Source: Halolactibacillus sp051746745 (lineage in GTDB: Bacteria; Bacillota; Bacilli; Bacillales; Amphibacillaceae). Taken from it: a stretch of 17,888 bases of DNA. The notes beneath the pieces were generated by a model. That model saw only the letters and a list, made by a program, of their open reading frames with translations. It had not been told where the DNA came from and made no database searches. The position numbers and the translations under genes were made by a program. Position 1 is the first letter of the stretch; each line of letters starts with the position of its first letter. The stretch is from positions 1 through 17,888 of the forward strand of contig JBNJFJ010000035.1 of assembly GCA_051746745.1 (NCBI GenBank), written 5' to 3'. Shown piece by piece: positions 14,125-17,888 of the stretch.

Positions 14125-14397
14125 ATGGGATATGTACTTCCGATTGATCAATATGTCTATCAGGCTTATCATAACCGCGTGATTGGTCAAGAGGTTGAGC
14201 CTTTTAAGCTCGACCAACTTGAACGTGTCCCATCGATTGAAGGGAAGCATCACTCAGGTCAATCAATTGACCGACATCTCTTCAATCAATCTAAAGAAGA
14301 GAAAGGCCAACGGTTTAATCGCGAAAGTCAATCATCACTTCAAAAATTGCAACAAGAACTGACGGGAAAAGGTCAATATATTGACGCATTTATTTAA
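14125..14397 (+). CDS. Small conserved-looking hypothetical protein, 90 residues
   Basis: I do not recognise this protein. It is hydrophilic, without signal peptide, membrane segment or cysteine. The N-terminus MGYVLPIDQYVYQAYHNR is aromatic-rich and looks like a short binding motif. The middle is Gln/Lys/Glu-rich (likely helical). The C-terminus ends TGKGQYIDAFI. ATG 14125 is preferred over in-frame ATG 14116: AAAAGGAG (14107-14114) ends only one base before 14116 but 10 bases before 14125. The clear ribosome binding site, the TATAAT upstream and a terminator just after the stop all argue that it is a real gene. Place beside coat genes hints at, but does not show, a sporulation role. Confidence 0.8.
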   Translation: MGYVLPIDQYVYQAYHNRVIGQEVEPFKLDQLERVPSIEGKHHSGQSIDRHLFNQSKEEKGQRFNRESQSSLQKLQQELTGKGQYIDAFI

Positions 14398-14399
14398 TG

Positions 14400-14442
14400 A
14401 AAATGAGCCTAACGCCACTGGATGGCTAACGGCTCATTTTTT
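14400..14442 (+). terminator. Rho-independent terminator of the small unknown gene
   Basis: Stem AAATGAGCC/GGCTCATTT (14401-14409, 14431-14439) with an inner GCC/GGC helix and a T run. It begins just after the stop codon and its stem covers the 3' end of the converging DUF421 fragment. Confidence 0.85.
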
Positions 14443-15030
14443 GTGTATTCGCAGCTGAAAATTTTCTCGTAATCGGTGATGCCTTGCTTTTTTAAGGTGC
14501 GCTTTAACCAGGCATCGTCCTTGTTAATCACACGTAAATTATTATGAATAATTTCCCCGTCATTAATTAAATTGACCGGTAGGGCTTTTAGTTGATCTGT
14601 TTTCTTAAGCACCGAGTTCTAAAATCGCCACATTGACATCTTTTATTTGAAACACATCTTTCATCCGTAGTAAATGTTGTAGTTGATTAAAGTCAAGACG
14701 GTTACGTTTCATCATCTCACGATCAAGTTTTCCATTTTCAATAATAATATCGGGTTTCCCTTCTAACAAATGCCGTGTGCCTTTAAACTTTTGCGTAATA
14801 ATTTCTATAATCATCATCAAACCGCCCCAAGTAAATAGTGCAAAGATGACCTTTAATAAATTTGTCTCTGGATCATATAACGCATTCCCGACAAATTCCC
14901 CGAGGATAAGGGCTGAAATAAAGTCAAAAGCAGTCAGTTGCCTTATTTGAGTCTTCCCTAACACTTTAGTGACAAATAGTAATAAGATAAAACCAGCAGT
15001 GGTTTTAAAAAATAGCTCAAGCCATACCAT
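14409..15030 (-). pseudogene. DUF421 (YetF-like) membrane protein gene, broken by a frameshift
   Basis: Two adjacent minus-strand frames together make one DUF421 protein. The upstream frame (15030 to 14605, 141 residues) has the membrane helices and the start of the soluble domain: QIRQLTAFDFISALILGEFVGNA, then LEGKPDIIIENGKLD and ending VNVAILELGA. The downstream frame (14612 to 14409) resumes the family's C-terminal part: VLKKTDQLKALPVNLINDGEI, then WLKRTLKKQGI. They overlap by eight bases (GTGCTTAA) in different frames. Family members have about six residues between the ILE and VLKK elements and here almost none, so a deletion of about a dozen bases is likely. ATG 15030 has AGGGAGGG 7 bases upstream. 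A stop-restart split protein is possible but the GTG has no ribosome binding site. Relatives sit in the spore inner membrane in B. subtilis (YetF, YdfS). Confidence 0.8.
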
Positions 15031-15048
15031 GAAAAATCCCTCCCTTGA

Positions 15049-15078
15049 TAGTATGACCAAGTAAGGGAAGGAGTATGC
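15049..15078 (-). promoter_or_regulatory. Possible sigma-G/sigma-F promoter of the DUF421 gene
   Basis: On the minus strand GCATA (15074-15078), an 18-base spacer, then CATACTA (15049-15055), fitting the forespore -35 GYATR and -10 CATNNTA. The start of transcription would fall inside or just before the ribosome binding site, giving a very short leader. Such degenerate motifs occur by chance; the known forespore role of DUF421 relatives adds some weight. Confidence 0.45.
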
Positions 15079-15083
15079 TTAAA

Positions 15084-15506
15084 TTATAAGGTTTTTTCCA
15101 TCGCGACATGGGCGATGTTTGCTTCAAAAAACTCATCTGAGGTCACCACGTAGCCGAGTTGTTGGTAAAAACCTGTCGCCTGTTTTTGTGCGTGTAAGGT
15201 GCTGACCGTTAAACCTGCTTGTTTCATAAATCCCTCTGTTTCAAGCATCAGGTTTTTTCCTAGATGTTGTCCCCGGTAAGCTTTTAAAACGGCCATACGT
15301 TGGATTTTTCCTTTATGTTTGGTTGGGGTAAACCTGAGGCAAGCGACAGGCCTATCGTTGATATACCCGACCACATGTGTCGCCACGTCGTCAAGCGCAT
15401 CGCGTTCGATCGAGGCATCGACACCTTGTTCTTTCACAAAGACGTCATGACGGACAGTGTAGGCATCTTGTATTTGTTGGTCGGTTGTTGCTTTTATAAT
15501 ATTCAC
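15084..15506 (-). CDS. yjcF: GNAT family N-acetyltransferase, YjcF type
   Basis: A 140-residue GNAT protein. VRHDVFVKEQGV (18-29) is the N-terminal signature of the YjcF/ElaA-like group. LRFTPTKHKGKIQRMAVLKAYRGQHLGKNLM (57-87) contains strand 4 and the acetyl-CoA loop R78-G-Q-H-L-G83. The end ATGFYQQLGYVVTSDEFFE is typical of the fold. The acceptor substrate is unknown. The start is GTG 15506, with AGGGGG 8 bases upstream. It follows the ftsW-like gene by 39 bases on the same strand and probably belongs to that operon. B. subtilis yjcF lies a little beyond the cot cluster, so the position is syntenic. Confidence 0.88.
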   Translation of the reverse strand: MNIIKATTDQQIQDAYTVRHDVFVKEQGVDASIERDALDDVATHVVGYINDRPVACLRFTPTKHKGKIQRMAVLKAYRGQHLGKNLMLETEGFMKQAGLTVSTLHAQKQATGFYQQLGYVVTSDEFFEANIAHVAMEKTL

Positions 15507-15545
15507 AAGTAATTCCCCCTAAATGAACTCATCACCTTTTGTTTT

Positions 15546-16649
15546 CTATTGGTTGATTTTTTTACGTCCAGATACATTGATCAATAAACCAGAAGTAATC
15601 ATCATAATGACAAGAGAAGTCCCGCCGTAGCTGACAAACGGTAACGGAATCCCGGTAATTGGCATAAGGCCAGACATCGCTCCGAGATTAATGACCGCTT
15701 GAATAATGATTTGAAAAGTAATTCCGAGCGCAAGCAACCGGTAATAATCGTTATAAGCTTCATTGGCAATTTTTATTCCGCGGAATAAGATCACTAAATA
15801 ACAACCAACCACGATTGTTATACCAATTAGTCCAAGTTCCTCAACAATAACGGACATAATAAAATCCGTGTGAGCTTCTGGTAAATAGCCAAGCTTTTGC
15901 ACACTGTTACCGAGTCCGGCCCCAAGCAATCCGCCTGAAGCAATCGAGACATAAGAACTGGCAAGTTGGTAACCTGCTCCTTGCAAGTCTTCAAATGGAT
16001 TCATAAAAGAGGTGATCCGCTTAATCCGGTAAGGTTCAATATAAGCAAATAACGCAGCAAGCCCACTACCTGTTATCATCAAGCCAATGATATGGCGCAC
16101 TTTTACACCACTAAAGATAATAATCGCCCCACAGATTGCGAGTAAGTGAATAGTTGTGCCAAGGTCAGGTTGTAACATGATTAATAGTGCTACGCCCGCA
16201 AAGACAACCAGTGGTGGCATGACGCCGTAAACAAAGTTATTAAAATACTCTTTCCGCTGGGAATAAAATTTTGCGAAATAGATGACCATAAAAATCTTGA
16301 CGATTTCTGATGGTTGAAAAACAACGCCTAAATTAACCCAACGTTTGGAGCCATTGCGCACAACACCGAGTTGTGGTGTTAATACAAGGATCAACAACAG
16401 AACACTGATAAGAATGAGCCAAGGACTTAGTTTGCCGGCAAATTTCAATGAGACAAAGCTACTAATAAACATAAGCACAAGTCCACCGATAAAAAAGATC
16501 AGTTGGCGTCTAAAAAAATGTAAACCATTATGATAATCGAGCTCGCCAAGCGTATAACTTGATGTATACACCATAATGAGCCCAAAGATAGATAAAATGA
16601 GTATCGCGCCGATTAAAATAAAATCGAACTGTTTTATTCTCTCTAACAT
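15546..16649 (-). CDS. ftsW: FtsW-like SEDS peptidoglycan glycosyltransferase
   Basis: SEDS-family membrane protein, 367 residues, about ten membrane helices. It polymerises glycan strands from lipid II, usually with a class B penicillin-binding protein. Seen motifs: VRNGSKRWVNLG (97-108), QPSEIVKIF (112-120), QPDLGTT (160-166) and YLPEAHTDFIMSVIVEELG (255-273) with the essential-type Asp262. LPFVSYGGTSLV is near the end. The LGNSVQKLGYLPEAHTDF segment resembles FtsW more than RodA; SpoVE is the other candidate. I chose ATG 16649 (MLERIKQ), with AGGGG 5 bases upstream. The longer start at 16712 would overlap the rodA-like gene by 50 bases and has no binding site. It lies 10 bases after the rodA-like stop, so the two are co-translated neighbours. 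Confidence 0.9.
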   Translation of the reverse strand: MLERIKQFDFILIGAILILSIFGLIMVYTSSYTLGELDYHNGLHFFRRQLIFFIGGLVLMFISSFVSLKFAGKLSPWLILISVLLLILVLTPQLGVVRNGSKRWVNLGVVFQPSEIVKIFMVIYFAKFYSQRKEYFNNFVYGVMPPLVVFAGVALLIMLQPDLGTTIHLLAICGAIIIFSGVKVRHIIGLMITGSGLAALFAYIEPYRIKRITSFMNPFEDLQGAGYQLASSYVSIASGGLLGAGLGNSVQKLGYLPEAHTDFIMSVIVEELGLIGITIVVGCYLVILFRGIKIANEAYNDYYRLLALGITFQIIIQAVINLGAMSGLMPITGIPLPFVSYGGTSLVIMMITSGLLINVSGRKKINQ

Positions 16650-16659
16650 AAAAACCCCT

Positions 16660-17817
16660 CTATTCTTCCTCATCATTTCCAAACATATAAGATTTCGTTC
16701 GGAGATGAACACTCGTCACGAGCCCAATCGCTAACATATTCGTCAGTAGCGCACTGCCACCATAACTCACAAACGGTAAAGCTAAACCCGTAATCGGCAT
16801 GAGTCCAATGGTCATACCGATGTTTTGAAAGATTTGAAACGTTAAGAGCGCAATAACTCCCACACAAATATACATACCGAACAATGAATTTGCTTGTAAG
16901 GCAATCGTAATAATCCGGTAAATCAATAGGAAAAACAAGACAACGACAAGACTCGTCCCAATAAAGCCGAACTCTTCACCGATGACCGCAAAGATAAAGT
17001 CGGTATGGGCTTCAGGGATATGGCCGCTTTGTACTTGATACCCTTCCTTAATGCCTGAGCCTGACAGCTGGCCAGAGCCTATGCCAAGAAGGGCTTGCTG
17101 GAGCTGGTAACCGAAACCACGGGAGTACCCTTCTGGGTCTAGCCAACCATAAATACGCGCCATCTGGTGGGCCGCAACGAAACTTTCTAATATATCACGC
17201 TGATAGAGAAATAAGTAGACCAGTGTACCAATCCCGGTAATTCCTGTGGCAACTAGTATGCCTAATAATTTTAAAGATAAGCTTGATATTAATAGTAACG
17301 CCGCGACTGAAAAAAGAATCATTAACGTCGTACCTAAATCGGGTTGTTGCCAGATCAAATATAACGGAATTATTGTGAAAAATAATATTTTAGTTAGAGC
17401 CCAAAGGCTCGGCTTAAAATCTAATCGGTATTTACCGATCTTACTGAGAATCATCGCAATATGTAAGACTAGAAAGATTTTCATAAATTCAGATGGCTGT
17501 AGTTCTGTCACACCAACATCAATCCAGCGTTTGGAACCGTTCCGTTCAACCCCGATGAATTCAACTAAAACGAGAAAAGCAATACTGCCTAAATAAAAAA
17601 GCCATGTCCATCTTTCTAATAATTCAAAGTCGAAAAAGGCAACGACCATCATGACCAGTAGTCCTAAGACAATAAAGACAAGTTGCCGTTTAATAAAATA
17701 AGTAGGATCTCCGGAAGCGTATTGACCAGAGCCACTATAAATCGCAAGTAAGCTGATTGTAAATAAACAGCCTAAAATAAAAACAATCGTATAATCGATT
17801 GGGAGTTTCTTCTGCAT
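16660..17817 (-). CDS. rodA: RodA-like SEDS peptidoglycan glycosyltransferase
   Basis: SEDS-family membrane protein, 385 residues, about ten helices. Motifs: VERNGSKRWIDVG (90-102), LQPSEFMKIF (106-115), QQPDLGTT (157-164) and HIPEAHTDFIFAVIGEEFG (266-284) with Asp273 at the catalytic position. FQNIGMTIGLMPITGLALPFVSYGGSAL follows; this last form, with FQNIGM, is what I expect of RodA, the elongation enzyme working with PBP2-type partners. ATG 17817 (MQKKLPIDY) is chosen over ATG 17823 because GAGGA lies 6 bases before it but directly against 17823. It is the first gene of the minus-strand group rodA-ftsW-yjcF-DUF421 within this window. A possible -10 TATGAT (17874-17879) is near the window edge. 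No PBP gene is adjacent. Confidence 0.9.
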   Translation of the reverse strand: MQKKLPIDYTIVFILGCLFTISLLAIYSGSGQYASGDPTYFIKRQLVFIVLGLLVMMVVAFFDFELLERWTWLFYLGSIAFLVLVEFIGVERNGSKRWIDVGVTELQPSEFMKIFLVLHIAMILSKIGKYRLDFKPSLWALTKILFFTIIPLYLIWQQPDLGTTLMILFSVAALLLISSLSLKLLGILVATGITGIGTLVYLFLYQRDILESFVAAHQMARIYGWLDPEGYSRGFGYQLQQALLGIGSGQLSGSGIKEGYQVQSGHIPEAHTDFIFAVIGEEFGFIGTSLVVVLFFLLIYRIITIALQANSLFGMYICVGVIALLTFQIFQNIGMTIGLMPITGLALPFVSYGGSALLTNMLAIGLVTSVHLRTKSYMFGNDEEE

Positions 17818-17873
17818 AACCATTCCTCATTTTCTAATGAATTGCTTAAATTTAAAAAAGTGCATCTTCACCT

Positions 17874-17879
17874 ATCATA
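17874..17879 (-). promoter_or_regulatory. Possible -10 element of the rodA-ftsW operon
   Basis: TATGAT on the minus strand, 57 bases before the rodA-like start. The -35 region would lie beyond the window, so the promoter cannot be confirmed. Confidence 0.3.
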
Positions 17880-17888
17880 CCAAAAAAC

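Noticed and set aside
14409..14612. The C-terminal DUF421 piece as an independent 67-residue gene
   Set aside because: Its GTG start has no ribosome binding site and its sequence continues the upstream DUF421 protein; listed as part of the broken gene.
14600..14625. Programmed ribosomal frameshift joining the two DUF421 frames
   Set aside because: No slippery heptamer is seen, and re-pairing of the GCT codon as CTT in the +1 frame would be poor. The missing loop residues point to a deletion instead.

Overview
The window is a chromosomal core segment of a low-GC, Gram-positive, endospore-forming member of the Bacillales (Bacillaceae-like). Reasons: AGGAGG-type ribosome binding sites with several GTG starts; U-tailed hairpin terminators; Bacillus-specific regulators and adaptors (MecA, SpxH/YjbH, SasB/YjbM, PrpE); spore coat genes of the CotO and CotZ/CotY type; and a good candidate sigma-K promoter. 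Gene order follows the B. subtilis yjb region (mecA, pepF, yjbH, yjbK, yjbM, nadK, yjbO, prpE ... fabI, cotO, cotZ ... yjcF) in compressed form. Compared with B. subtilis as I remember it, coiA, yjbI, yjbJ and yjbL are absent. The yjbQ/tenA/thi block is replaced by a fatty acid kinase-like fusion gene, a DUF2177 membrane protein and mgtE.

Layout. 1-2841 (+): mecA (ClpC adaptor) with a strong terminator, then pepF (M3B oligoendopeptidase). 2842-3060 (+): no protein gene, but a recognisable RoxS/RsaE small regulatory RNA with a ResD-like site, an extended -10 promoter, a Rex-like operator and its own terminator. 3076-4678 (-): spxH/yjbH and the CYTH-domain gene yjbK. 4807-7170 (+): a tight operon of sasB/yjbM (small alarmone synthetase), nadK (NAD kinase) and an RluD-family pseudouridine synthase. 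7232-7978 (-): prpE, convergent with it. 8191-12056 (+): a DAK2-DegV fusion, DUF2177 and mgtE. 12209-12988 (+): fabI behind a near-consensus FapR operator. 13128-13960: cotO-like (+) and cotZ-like (-), converging on a shared terminator. 14125-14397 (+): an unidentified small protein. 14409-17817 (-): tandem rodA- and ftsW-like SEDS genes, a yjcF acetyltransferase, and a DUF421 gene broken by a frameshift.

Themes. The left half is stress and proteostasis: two Clp-protease adaptors (MecA for ClpCP, SpxH for ClpXP/Spx), a (p)ppGpp synthetase, an Ap4A hydrolase, and a redox-responsive sRNA lying between pepF and yjbH. The middle joins lipid genes: fabI under probable FapR control, and 2.2 kb upstream a protein that appears to fuse the kinase half of fatty acid kinase (FakA N-terminal and middle domains) to a FakB-like DegV fatty-acid-binding domain. 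The right half is spore coat and cell-wall elongation/division.

The most notable items are the single-chain FakA-FakB-like fusion, the RoxS/RsaE gene with an extra hairpin and a Rex-like operator, the FapR site at fabI, and the broken DUF421 gene behind a possible forespore promoter. I saw no tRNA, rRNA, CRISPR array, insertion sequence or prophage element.
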